Source: Maribacter polysaccharolyticus (GTDB lineage: Bacteria; Bacteroidota; Bacteroidia; Flavobacteriales; Flavobacteriaceae). From it: a DNA stretch of 64,000 nucleotides. Both the position numbers and the translations under genes were made by a program. Under the pieces are notes generated by a model, which worked only from the letters and a program-made list of their open reading frames with translations, did not search any database and had not been told where the DNA came from. This document shows positions 26,960 to 34,326 of the stretch, one piece after another (within the stretch, counting starts at the first letter, position 1; the number at the start of each line of letters is the position of its first letter). The DNA lies in contig NZ_JARBUY010000005.1 of assembly GCF_028882255.1 (NCBI RefSeq), positions 1 through 64,000 of the forward strand, written 5' to 3'.

Positions 26960-27685
26960 TTATAATTCCGATTGATAAATGGTTAAATTTTCAGTCAATT
27001 CAATTATTCCTTTCGAGGCGTCTTCAAATCTATTGTTTAAGAGATAAATTCCACCTCTAAAGACTTCTAAACTTGAAATAAATTCCATATTTTTTTCAGT
27101 AACTATGGAATGGATTTCCACTGTATTCAGTTTTGTGTCGGCGAGCCCATTCGGTATAAGAAAATTCAGTTTGCAATGCGACGCATATTCAGTAGTTTTT
27201 TCAAATGATGATTTGACCGCGGCGAGTTTAAATCTATAAATATCATCTATTTCCCTAATTAAACTATCTGGTAGTCGTTTCCATAAACCAGAATTTGTAA
27301 GACCTTCCAATACTGATGATTTTTCATTGAGAAAACCTCTGTCGTCTCCAAGTCCGTTGATTGCGGATTTAAGATGTAGCGTGTCGATGCTTTTTGTTTT
27401 TGCCCAAAACTCAATGATGTTATCAGTATTTTCAATAAGTGATTTACCATATTCTAAATCAGAAATAAGTTCTTCATTTTTTAATTTTAAATCAGTAATT
27501 AATGCTCCTATTAATTGGGAGTCCGATTCTTTTTCTAATCTGTTGCTATTCCAATTATTGATTTGCAGAGCAATTAAAATTCCAATAACGACCAAAATGA
27601 TTTCCCCAACTGCGTAAATCAAATATTTACTGAATTTGTTTTCAGTGACTAACTTTTGTCTAATACGTCTAAAGAATTTGATCAT
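26960..27685 (-). CDS. DUF6090 family membrane-anchored protein
   Basis: 241 residues. The N-terminal MIKFFRRIRQKL, ENKFSKYLIYAVGEI and VVIGILIALQINNWN pattern is characteristic of DUF6090 proteins of Flavobacteriia, with a single membrane helix at about 25-45. The remainder is a periplasmic or cytosolic helical domain of unknown function. These genes are often multicopy in accessory regions of this family (recalled). The long repeat copy 2 begins directly upstream of its start codon. Confidence 0.85.
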   Translation of the reverse strand: MIKFFRRIRQKLVTENKFSKYLIYAVGEIILVVIGILIALQINNWNSNRLEKESDSQLIGALITDLKLKNEELISDLEYGKSLIENTDNIIEFWAKTKSIDTLHLKSAINGLGDDRGFLNEKSSVLEGLTNSGLWKRLPDSLIREIDDIYRFKLAAVKSSFEKTTEYASHCKLNFLIPNGLADTKLNTVEIHSIVTEKNMEFISSLEVFRGGIYLLNNRFEDASKGIIELTENLTIYQSEL

Positions 27686-27698
27686 ATCTTTTGTTTTT

Positions 27699-28075
27699 TT
27701 GGCCTTCCGTTACTTTTTCGTTGCGGTCTTATACAAAACAAGACGGCCTTCCCCCTATTTCCATAATAAAAAAGGGAAAATATACGTATGAAAATGCTAG
27801 GGGCTTCCCCAAGGTGTTCGGGAAGTCCAATCAAGGGTATTCGCCCTTTTAGGCCACAGGAACCGGTGTGCGTAAAACGTTCGATCAAAGTTGCGCCCCT
27901 ACGTAAAAAGGGCTTGGGTTTATTGGGTTGGTTTCCGTTAACTGCCGTTCATGGGGAAGATTGCTTTACGGCATAAAAAACAATACCCCTAAAGTAAGGC
28001 AAATCGTATTAACGGCATAATGTATTTATCAACCGGTTATCACATGAAATTTTAGGGGAAGACCACCCCATTTTG
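27699..28075 (+). repeat. ~380-bp interspersed repeat, copy 2
   Basis: Same family as 25962-26338 and 34327-34710. The left edge is immediately upstream of the DUF6090 start codon, so the repeat may carry or disrupt its promoter. As in copy 1, a palindromic REP-like element follows 10 bases to the right. Confidence 0.85.
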
Positions 28076-28085
28076 CATCTATGGT

Positions 28086-28170
28086 CAGCAGTGCGAAGTC
28101 GCAAACTTCGCACTGCTGGAGCGCGTACATTAGCGGGGGGCACGAGCGTGACGCACGCGGCAGCGGGGGC
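28086..28170. repeat. Palindromic REP-like element, double form
   Basis: CAGCAGTGCGAAGTCGCAAAC / TTCGCACTGCTGG hairpin, AGCGCGTACATTAGCGGGGG, then CACGAGCGTGACGCACGCGG and CAGCGGGGGC. The remaining ~120 bases before the BASS gene 3' end are AT-rich with no recognised feature. Confidence 0.9.
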
Positions 28171-28289
28171 TTACCTATCCGTTTAGCTTTTATTTATTTT
28201 GTGTAATTGCTTATATATTAGCACTTTCGACCACATTTGTTATAGCCTATTTTATGCGTTCGGCTTTCTTTTCTATTGGATTTTTCGTG

Positions 28290-29189
28290 TTATTTAGACT
28301 TGATGCGGCTCCATAGGAGTGCAAGACCAGTTCCCAATGTTAAATGTACAATTCCCCATAATATCGATACGGCTGCAATACCAGCAAGGGAAGGGAAGAA
28401 AGTAATTCCCAACCCAATAGCGAGGGCAACATTTTGGAATGCAACCTCAATTACCACTGCTCTACGTTCCGCTGCCATAAGTCCAGCCAGCGATCCGATT
28501 CCCCAACCTAAGCCGACTGCGATTATGAATGTGAGAACGACAGGAAATAATGCAGTATGCGCTAAAAGAGCAAGGGACTTATAGTTGCTTCCAATTATCA
28601 TTGCAACAATCACTGCAAATACGATTCCAGCTATTAATCGTACTGCTTTGCGGATGCGATTGGCAGTATCGGGACGCTTGGCTCGCAAAAGCATTCCGGC
28701 TGTAACTGGGATAACCAACATAATCAGTAAAGTAATGATAACCCGTTGCGGATCCATGCTGATATTCTGAATTATAGCAAGTGTGGAAGAATTCAGGGAT
28801 GCCCAAAAAGCGAATAAAACTGGTGTTAGAATGATGCTGAAAAGAGTAGAGATCGTTGTCATACTTATGGAAGTAGCCACATCCCCTTTGGCAACCCCCG
28901 TCAGATAGTTTGACAGAGCTCCACCTGGACAACAAGTGACAAGTAAAAGTCCAAGAGCAATACTCGGTGCTTTGGTCAAATACAGACCGACCAAAAAGGC
29001 AATGGCAGGGAGAATTCCAAACTGAGCAACAAGTCCGATGGTAGGTGCCTTCGGTCTTTTAAGAACGCTCAGCAGCTGTTCCCGTGTCAGATCAAGAGCT
29101 ACTGCAAAGACCAGAAACCCAACCATGACGCCGACAATCATGCCGATTCGAGGATCGAAATTAAAAGGTATTTGATTAATGTCATCCAT
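28290..29189 (-). CDS. Bile acid:sodium symporter family (BASS) transporter
   Basis: 299 residues with about nine membrane segments. The signature CCPGGALSNYLTGVAKGDVA (about 87-106) and the second repeat EVAFQNVALAIGLGI match the SBF/BASS family, which carries organic anions with sodium. Leucine codons CTG/CTT and other choices differ from the TTA/TTG-rich neighbours, suggesting transfer from another lineage. The methyltransferase gene 12 bases upstream is probably co-transcribed. Confidence 0.88.
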   Translation of the reverse strand: MDDINQIPFNFDPRIGMIVGVMVGFLVFAVALDLTREQLLSVLKRPKAPTIGLVAQFGILPAIAFLVGLYLTKAPSIALGLLLVTCCPGGALSNYLTGVAKGDVATSISMTTISTLFSIILTPVLFAFWASLNSSTLAIIQNISMDPQRVIITLLIMLVIPVTAGMLLRAKRPDTANRIRKAVRLIAGIVFAVIVAMIIGSNYKSLALLAHTALFPVVLTFIIAVGLGWGIGSLAGLMAAERRAVVIEVAFQNVALAIGLGITFFPSLAGIAAVSILWGIVHLTLGTGLALLWSRIKSK

Positions 29190-29201
29190 TTGAAGCCCTC
29201 A

Positions 29202-29837
29202 TTAGTTGATTGTCGGTTTCTCACCAAGCATACAATGAGCACCAAATTTTACCCGGTCATTGCGTTCGGTTCGGCAATTGACAAAGCCCGCATTACGGAA
29301 TGCTAATTCGAGATCTACAAGCTCATGGAGATAAAAACCTTCTGTTGCTACCGGTTTAAAGCGAATGAAATTTTCCCGAACAGGAAAGGTAATGGCTGCT
29401 CGTCCTTTAGGTTTGAGAACACGGAACATTTCTTTAAAAACCGCCCCCGGATCTTCAATCACATACGCAGTGGCTACACTACATGCTTTGTCAAACACAT
29501 TATTTTCTGAAGGAATTGCATTGCCTTGTGCCAGATGTAATTTAACCCTGCCTTCGGAGATGGCTTTGGCGTTTTTCTTAGATGCCATTTCGATTGCGGT
29601 CTTCGATATTTCGGCTCCTGTGACAGAACCTCTGATTGCTTTTTGCAATAATAATTTAATGTTCGCACCATTTCCGAAACCGATTTCAATAATTTTGTCT
29701 TCCGGCTGAATATCCAGAAGGTCGGCAGTCCACCGAGCATGAGCAATAGTCTTTGGTGTCATCCACGCAAATAGGACCTTACCAAAAAATCCCTTTGGGT
29801 ATTGCATCTGCTTGCCAATTAAGTTCAATAGTTTCAT
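29202..29837 (-). CDS. Class I SAM-dependent methyltransferase
   Basis: 211 residues. Methyltransf_11-type motifs: IIEIGFGNGANIKLLLQKA (motif I, about 49-67), GAEISKTAIEMA (motif II acid), AIPSENNVFDKACSVATAYV (motif IV) and MFRVLKPKGRAAITF (motif V/VI). Substrate unknown. It is paired with the BASS transporter (12-base gap), so a shared pathway such as modification and transport of a small organic acid is possible (inference). Confidence 0.85.
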   Translation of the reverse strand: MKLLNLIGKQMQYPKGFFGKVLFAWMTPKTIAHARWTADLLDIQPEDKIIEIGFGNGANIKLLLQKAIRGSVTGAEISKTAIEMASKKNAKAISEGRVKLHLAQGNAIPSENNVFDKACSVATAYVIEDPGAVFKEMFRVLKPKGRAAITFPVRENFIRFKPVATEGFYLHELVDLELAFRNAGFVNCRTERNDRVKFGAHCMLGEKPTIN

Positions 29838-29916
29838 CGTATTGTTTGAATAGTAATCGTTTCAATAAACTACTACATAACTCGTTTATAAACGCGCAAA
29901 ACATCGTTTACTTCAC

Positions 29917-29997
29917 CTGTGCGAAGTTGCAAACTTCGTACTGCTGGAGCGCGTACATTAGCGGGGACACGAGCGTGACGCTCGCGCCAGCGGGGGC
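29917..29997. repeat. Palindromic REP-like element, double form
   Basis: CTGTGCGAAGTTGCAAACTTC with GTACTGCTGG, AGCGCGTACATTAGCGGGG, then CACGAGCGTGACGCTCGCGC and CAGCGGGGGCGG. The G-rich edge coincides with the point where the membrane-protein remnant at 30000 breaks off. Confidence 0.9.
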
Positions 29998-29999
29998 GG

Positions 30000-30163
30000 G
30001 TAGTCTCCATAAAGTACCCTTTCATTTTCGGGTAATACGGCTAAGGCTTCTTCAGAAATAAAAGTATGTGCAAAGAATGAAACAATACCCATTACATTCC
30101 AGAGCAGAAAAAAGTCGGCAGGTATCCAAAATCAAACCGGTATTTCATTTTTTCATTTTCCAT
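30000..30163 (-). pseudogene. Truncated, frameshifted small membrane protein gene
   Basis: Starts at ATG 30163, two bases after the VOC gene stop. The first ~10 codons (MENEKMKYRF) are followed after a one-base shift by FWIPADFFLLWNVMGIVSFF, AHTFISEEALAVLPENERVL and YGDYP. This is typical of a small four-helix membrane family in which WNxMG and an LPExER segment precede the second helix. The coding sequence stops at about 30000, exactly where the REP-like element begins, so helices 2-4 are missing. It probably formed an operon with the VOC gene. Confidence 0.75.
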
Positions 30164-30165
30164 AT

Positions 30166-30606
30166 TCATTTTTCTTTTGGATTTGGATCAAAACTTACCA
30201 TCCATTGTATTCCAAATTTATCAGTAAACATTCCAAAATAAGAATCCCAAAATGTTTTATTCATAGCCATTGTTATTTGCCCATTCGCTGAAAGTGTATT
30301 AAAAAGTCTATCAGCCTCTGCTTGTGAATCTGTGTTGATGGATACTGAAAAATTATTTCCTACTGTTATTCCTTTTGCCCATTCACCTCCAGCATCACTT
30401 CCCATCAGAACGGTATTTCCGATAGGAAGGGAAATATGCATAATATTGTTGTGTTCGGCTACGTCTACCTTGCAGTTAGGGTCGTCCTGTGGCATATCTT
30501 TAAATCTACCTACATAGGCAAATTCGCCTCCAAATGCTGCTTTATAAAAATTAAAGGCCTCCTCGCAATTTCCTTTGAATGTCAAATACGTGTTTACTGT
30601 TGTCAT
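30166..30606 (-). CDS. PhnB-like VOC family protein
   Basis: 146 residues with the two-module VOC fold of the PhnB / 3-demethylubiquinone methyltransferase-like group: YLTFKGNCEEAFNFYKAAFG, IMHISLPIGNTVLMGSD and the second half ending KFGIQWMVSFDP. These proteins bind metals or small ligands; the exact role is unknown. It is followed by a truncated membrane protein gene. Confidence 0.88.
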   Translation of the reverse strand: MTTVNTYLTFKGNCEEAFNFYKAAFGGEFAYVGRFKDMPQDDPNCKVDVAEHNNIMHISLPIGNTVLMGSDAGGEWAKGITVGNNFSVSINTDSQAEADRLFNTLSANGQITMAMNKTFWDSYFGMFTDKFGIQWMVSFDPNPKEK

Positions 30607-30951
30607 GATATTATTTTTAGTTTGAATTATTGATATAAATGATTTTCAACGTTTTGGCTAAAATAAAACGCAGTGGGAAGGTTGGTTGGGCCCATAATTA
30701 AGCTTATGTACCTGATATACAAGTTAGTGAAAATTTCCGTGATGCTAATTGTCAATCGAAAAATCGACCATAATGTTAGCTAAGCCAGGCTAAAAGGATT
30801 CCCAGGAAAAGCTGTTCGCCCATTGCTTGTTGAGCGTACCACTACCGAACATCCATTTTTTAGAGAACGATAAATAGGTTCTGCAATCATGCCATGGTTT
30901 TGGATAGGTGAAAGGAAGCCCTTTAGGCCTAAAAACCTGAAAAAGCACCTT
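30607..30951. other. Intergenic region, no gene
   Basis: 345 bases upstream of the VOC gene. The region includes AATGTTAGCTAAGCC near 30772, similar in type to GTTAGC-containing ends at 32705-32775. No coding signal. Confidence 0.4.
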
Positions 30952-31089
30952 TAATCCATTGAAAAACGTTCAAAAAGCGGGGTGCGAAAACTCAATTTTG
31001 CAAATCAAAAAGCTGACCCCTTTAAGAAGTCTTATAATGAGCTGCTTTTTTACATATCAAGGGCTTGTGTAATGGTTACTATTGTCAGC
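30952..31089. repeat. Intergenic repeat with stop-flush motif, copy 2
   Basis: AATCCATTGAAAAACGTTC and AAAAAGCGGGGTG resemble the block at 32813. The right end CAAGGGCTTGTGTAATGGTT and ACTATTGTCAGC is a copy of the stop-flush motif, six bases from the stop of the gene remnant at 31095. Confidence 0.6.
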
Positions 31090-31094
31090 AAGCG

Positions 31095-31179
31095 TTATTT
31101 ATTTTCGTTAAAGACCAAGTAATAAAGTTTTGCGGCTTCTTCAATTTCATCATCAAAACTATCGTCAAACTTAAAACTT
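31095..31179 (-). pseudogene. C-terminal gene fragment cut by a repeat
   Basis: 27 or so codons with protein-like character (SFKFDDSFDDEIEEAAKLYY, LVFNENK, stop TAA at 31095-31097). The upstream end coincides with the left edge of the REP-like palindrome at 31182, so the 5' part has been lost. Too short to identify. Confidence 0.4.
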
Positions 31180-31181
31180 TC

Positions 31182-31320
31182 AGCAGTGCGAAGTTGCAAA
31201 CTTCGCACTGCTAGAGCGCGTACATTAGCGGGGGCACGAGCGTGACGCACGCGCTAGCGAGGGTTATTTACCACGTACTTACGCAATACGCTACGAAGTC
31301 ACAGACTTGGCAGAGCGGGA
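31182..31320. repeat. Palindromic REP-like element, double form
   Basis: AGCAGTGCGAAGTT / AACTTCGCACTGCT is a perfect 14-base hairpin, followed by AGCGCGTACATTAGCGGGGG, CACGAGCGTGACGCACGCGC and TAGCGAGGG. A further block, CAATACGCTACGAAGTCACAG with ACTTGGCAGAGCGGGA, resembles the variant elements at 17045 and 18028. Confidence 0.9.
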
Positions 31321-31349
31321 TATATGAATTCGGCATGCTACAATTTAAT

Positions 31350-31379
31350 GGCTTGTGCAACGGTTACCGGTGGTTAACC
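31350..31379. repeat. Stop-flush motif, copy 3
   Basis: GGCTTGTGCAACGGTTACCG followed by GTGGTTAACC. It ends 9 bases from the esterase stop codon at 31388. Confidence 0.7.
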
Positions 31380-31387
31380 ACTGGTTT

Positions 31388-32215
31388 TTATTCCGTTTTC
31401 AAATGCTGTCTGAAATAGACAAAATGGTATTCAATGGATTTTCCCCAATATTCAGCATTATGTTCACCCGGTTGGGTGGCAAACCTTATGGGCAGATTTT
31501 TCGATAATGCCAATTCTTTTATTTTTAAGGTGTTCCCGAGTAAGGGGTCTTGTAAACCACAATCCAGTAAAAATCCTTTATCGAAATTTGAATTTTGTTC
31601 GAGTAAAGTTGAAATGCTCAATTGATTCCAGTCGTTTTTAGTCGGATTTCCCAAACTTTTTTCCAAATCGTTGGTCATTCGTTCACTTTTAAAGAACATT
31701 AGGCTGATCTTCTTAAAATCATCGTAATCCAATTCAAGCGCTCCACTTGTTGAAGCTGCGGTATTGAAAAAGTCCGAATTTTTGATGAACAGCCTTAAAG
31801 CTCCATAACCTCCCATACTTAACCCGGTAATGAAAATATTATTGGAGTCTATATTCCATTTTTTTTCGATTTCAGGCATAAGTTCCTGAAAGAAAAAATC
31901 TTCATATTGTGATTTTTTTAATTTCGGACTGTTCAAATAATAACTCACAAAACCTTCAGGACAAACCAAAATCATTTGATAATCGTTCGCCAACTTTCTT
32001 AAATCCGTTGTTTTGCTCCATTGCTCGTAATTTTCGCTGTATCCGTGAAGCATAAACACCAAAGGATATTTTTTTGAAGGTCGATAATTGTCCGGTTTTT
32101 GGACAATAAAAGGCGTTTTTTCGTTTAAATGATTTGAATTTATCCGGAATATTTCTTGACCAAAAATTGTTTGACAAATAAGCGTTAAGAGTGTTGCTAA
32201 AATTAAGTTTTTCAT
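31388..32215 (-). CDS. Secreted esterase (alpha/beta-hydrolase)
   Basis: 275 residues with a signal peptide (cleavage near IFGQ, residue 20). Putative-esterase fold: FMLHGYSEN, the nucleophile elbow GLSMGGYGA (Ser about 134), an acid candidate in CGLQDPLLG and the histidine in PGEHNAEYW. Similar to family members acting on acyl esters or sugar acetates. An HxlR regulator is transcribed divergently 84 bases away and probably controls it. Confidence 0.88.
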   Translation of the reverse strand: MKNLILATLLTLICQTIFGQEIFRINSNHLNEKTPFIVQKPDNYRPSKKYPLVFMLHGYSENYEQWSKTTDLRKLANDYQMILVCPEGFVSYYLNSPKLKKSQYEDFFFQELMPEIEKKWNIDSNNIFITGLSMGGYGALRLFIKNSDFFNTAASTSGALELDYDDFKKISLMFFKSERMTNDLEKSLGNPTKNDWNQLSISTLLEQNSNFDKGFLLDCGLQDPLLGNTLKIKELALSKNLPIRFATQPGEHNAEYWGKSIEYHFVYFRQHLKTE

Positions 32216-32235
32216 TTTTTTGTATTATTGTCAAA

Positions 32236-32267
32236 GGTCATAAAAGACTGTTTTTTATGCAATGACC
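32236..32267. promoter_or_regulatory. Putative HxlR operator between divergent genes
   Basis: GGTCAT (32236-32241) and ATGACC (32262-32267) form an inverted repeat with a 20-base spacer. It is centred in the short gap between the esterase (starts 32215, minus) and the HxlR regulator (starts 32299, plus). Confidence 0.45.
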
Positions 32268-32298
32268 AACAAAATTGTTAGTGTTTAACCCGTTGATT

Positions 32299-32676
32299 AT
32301 GAGAAAAGAAAATTCAACCAATTCTATAAACGAACGATTTTTATTTCAAGTTTGCGAACTCAATTCCGCAATTTCCATAATAAGTGGACGGTGGAAATCC
32401 CAGATTGTATATTCGATTTCCCAAGGCAATAATCGGTTTCATTTATTACAAAAAGAGTTGCCCAATATTTCGGAAACGGTTTTGGCAAGGCAATTAAAGG
32501 AATTGGAAACCCATGCTATTTTGATGAAAACTAAAATTCCAAATATGGTTCCAGTTGGCATAGAATATATTTTGACAAACAAAGGGAACGATTTAGTTCC
32601 CATTTTGGAACGTTTATGCGATTGGGGAAAATTATATTCAGAAGGAAAAGAAATTTCCGTTGATTCTATTTCATGA
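32299..32676 (+). CDS. HxlR-family transcriptional regulator
   Basis: 125 residues from the ATG at 32299 (MRKENS). A TTG eight codons upstream is possible but unlikely. Winged helix with the HxlR pattern: ISGRWKSQIVYSIS, RFHLLQKELPNISETVLARQ, LKELETHAIL and VEYILTNKG-like wing (here VGIEYILTNKGNDLVPIL). A cysteine in the N-terminal segment (FQVCELNSA) is the position used for aldehyde or redox sensing in many members. Divergent to the esterase gene, its likely target. Confidence 0.9.
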   Translation: MRKENSTNSINERFLFQVCELNSAISIISGRWKSQIVYSISQGNNRFHLLQKELPNISETVLARQLKELETHAILMKTKIPNMVPVGIEYILTNKGNDLVPILERLCDWGKLYSEGKEISVDSIS

Positions 32677-32704
32677 TCTTTAAAGGGTTGGTTCCAGCAT
32701 ATAG

Positions 32705-32775
32705 CTAACAATCTCCTATAACCTTCAGTTACAAAAAATATACGAAGTTTTTCGGCTTAGCCCTGACGTTAGCAT
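32705..32775. repeat. ~70-bp element with inverted GCTAAC ends
   Basis: Begins GCTAACAATC and ends GACGTTAGC. Inside are inverted pieces such as TACGAAGTTTTTCGG. End symmetry and size resemble integron attC-type recombination sites, but the cores do not fit RYYYAAC/GTTRRRY exactly. Confidence 0.45.
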
Positions 32776-32812
32776 TTATCAAACGGTTTTAAACTTTACC
32801 CGAAAAGCAACT

Positions 32813-33027
32813 GGAATCCATTTAAAAACACCCAAAAAGTTGGGTGGGAATGCTTGCTTTGTCATTTTTTACAAAAAACAGGTACCATGAACTTGAAAGA
32901 ACACTTGTAGGCTTCCCTAAAAATCTAGATTGCCCAGTGGCCTAAAAACATAAAGCCCCTAAAAAGGGCTTAAAAGAGGTCTCTTTTTTGCTGCTCAAGG
33001 GTTTGTGCAACGATTACCGTTGTTGGC
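32813..33027. repeat. Intergenic repeat with stop-flush motif, copy 4
   Basis: AATCCATTTAAAAACACCC and AAAAAGTTGGGTGG resemble the block at 30952. The right end AAGGGTTTGTGCAACGATTA then CCGTTGTTGGC stops 2-5 bases from the Fic gene stop codon. Between them is a CCCCTAAAAAGGGG-type hairpin near 32957 that may act as a terminator. Confidence 0.6.
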
Positions 33028-33028
33028 T

Positions 33029-33625
33029 TTAGTTTTTTGCAAAATCAATTAGTGGTCTAACATTTCCATTGTCTGCTTCTTTTAATGCATTAATATACTC
33101 TTTTCTAATTTCGTTTGCTTTTACCATATTAGACTGATGCCACGAAAATATTTCATTTCCAAATATCGATTCCATAATTATGTCGGCCATCATCCTAGAA
33201 TGTCTGCCATTTCCATTTGGGAAACAATGAATAGATACTATTCTGTGTTTGAATCTAATTGCAATTTCTTCTGGTGAGTAGGTTTTGTTTTCTATCCAAT
33301 ATTTTGTGTCGTCGAGTAAATTTTTTAATTCAAGTTTAATTTTTGTCCAGGGAATTCCGATGTTTTTTTCAGTTCTTCTAAATTCACCTACCCATTTCCA
33401 CACATCACTATACATTTTTTTATGTAAGTCTTTAATAAACTTTTCTGTCAAAATATTTTCAGCTTTTAATTTTGTGTGAATAGTCCATTCAACTGCCTTT
33501 TCAATGTTTAGTTGCTCAAATTCATCCAGTTCTCCTTGAGTGGTAATTGATTTTATTTTAAGGCCATCCTTCTCTTCTTCTTCTAATGGTGTTTGTCCAT
33601 CTTTGTAATCGAGTTCTAATCCCAT
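33029..33625 (-). CDS. Mobile mystery protein B (Fic family)
   Basis: 198 residues. The central Fic motif HCFPNGNGRHSR (from H133) fits HxFxxGNGRxxR, so adenylylation (AMP transfer) activity is possible. The N-terminal LELDYKDGQTPLEEEEKDGL segment and the pairing with the upstream HTH gene fit the mobile mystery protein B family (TIGR02613), which always accompanies protein A and is found in mobile contexts. The start overlaps the 3' end of the HTH gene by 10 bases, showing translational coupling. Toxin-antitoxin-like role inferred. Confidence 0.88.
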   Translation of the reverse strand: MGLELDYKDGQTPLEEEEKDGLKIKSITTQGELDEFEQLNIEKAVEWTIHTKLKAENILTEKFIKDLHKKMYSDVWKWVGEFRRTEKNIGIPWTKIKLELKNLLDDTKYWIENKTYSPEEIAIRFKHRIVSIHCFPNGNGRHSRMMADIIMESIFGNEIFSWHQSNMVKANEIRKEYINALKEADNGNVRPLIDFAKN

Positions 33626-34077
33626 AATGACTTTCTCATTTCCCGTTTTATTTCATTAGCAAGTTCCTTTATAGTTTCGGCTATCTTCTCATCTCCAATT
33701 CCTTGGTTCTCTAATTTCATATTTTGATTGGTCCGTAACACTATCTTTTGGGCCAGTTTATCTGCTTTTTCCTGTATCAAATCGTTAATTGTTCCATTTT
33801 TTGGGACCAGTGCATAAACCAACTTTAAATCCATTACCATGGCGACATCTTTTAAGGAATTGAGTGTTATCGTGCCATTAGCCTCACTTTCCTCAATTCT
33901 TTTTATCCCTTGTCTTGTAATATTTAGTTTGGTACCAAGTTGGGCCATGGTCATATTAAGTGTAGTTCGAATAGTATTTATCCATCCACGTTCTGGGACC
34001 AGGACCTTTCTACTTTCAGAGAATGGTTGTAGCTTATGGTCCAATTGCTCGATTAAAAGTTTTCGCTTATTTCTCAT
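33616..34077 (-). CDS. Mobile mystery protein A (XRE-type HTH)
   Basis: 153 residues. LIEQLDHKLQPF and the XRE helix-turn-helix TMAQLGTKLNITRQGIKRIE (about 43-62), followed by GTITLNSLKDVAMVMDLKLV, match the mobile mystery protein A family (TIGR02612). The C-terminal third is an added helical segment (DLIQEKADKLAQKIVLRTNQ). It likely represses its own operon through the GTTTAC half-sites upstream and may neutralise the Fic partner. It overlaps the Fic gene by 10 bases. Confidence 0.88.
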   Translation of the reverse strand: MRNKRKLLIEQLDHKLQPFSESRKVLVPERGWINTIRTTLNMTMAQLGTKLNITRQGIKRIEESEANGTITLNSLKDVAMVMDLKLVYALVPKNGTINDLIQEKADKLAQKIVLRTNQNMKLENQGIGDEKIAETIKELANEIKREMRKSLWD

Positions 34078-34093
34078 TTTATGTAAATATTTA

Positions 34094-34197
34094 AGTTTAC
34101 AAATTATAAATAATGTAAACGCATTTGTTTACAAATATACAATAAAGTCAATATATATGTTTACAACATATAAAAAAAGTAAACTTAAATGTTTACT
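34094..34197 (-). promoter_or_regulatory. Operator array and promoter of the HTH-Fic operon
   Basis: Two palindromes with identical geometry, GTAAAC-N6-GTTTAC, lie at 34114-34133 (TGTAAAC/GTTTACA) and 34178-34197 (AGTAAAC/GTTTACT). Additional GTTTAC half-sites occur at 34095 and 34159. A minus-strand TATATTTG (34132-34139) fits the Bacteroidota -7 element TAnnTTTG and touches the first palindrome. A repressor bound there would block the promoter; the HTH protein is the natural candidate. Confidence 0.75.
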
Positions 34198-34326
34198 TGG
34201 TGTTGATCTTTAAATTAAAGCCAACTTGTTTATATACCTATATTATACATCTTTAACCCCCAAATTCGGGTATAAAAGACTTTTGCAACCTAATACTTTA
34301 TGAAAACCATTCCTTTTAGCGATCTG

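Noticed and set aside
17000-31320. CRISPR array
   Set aside because: The repeats are spaced by whole genes and are not uniform short repeats with unique spacers; no cas genes.
33029-34077. Classical integron integrase nearby
   Set aside because: No tyrosine recombinase with an IntI signature was found in any frame, so an integron is not claimed.
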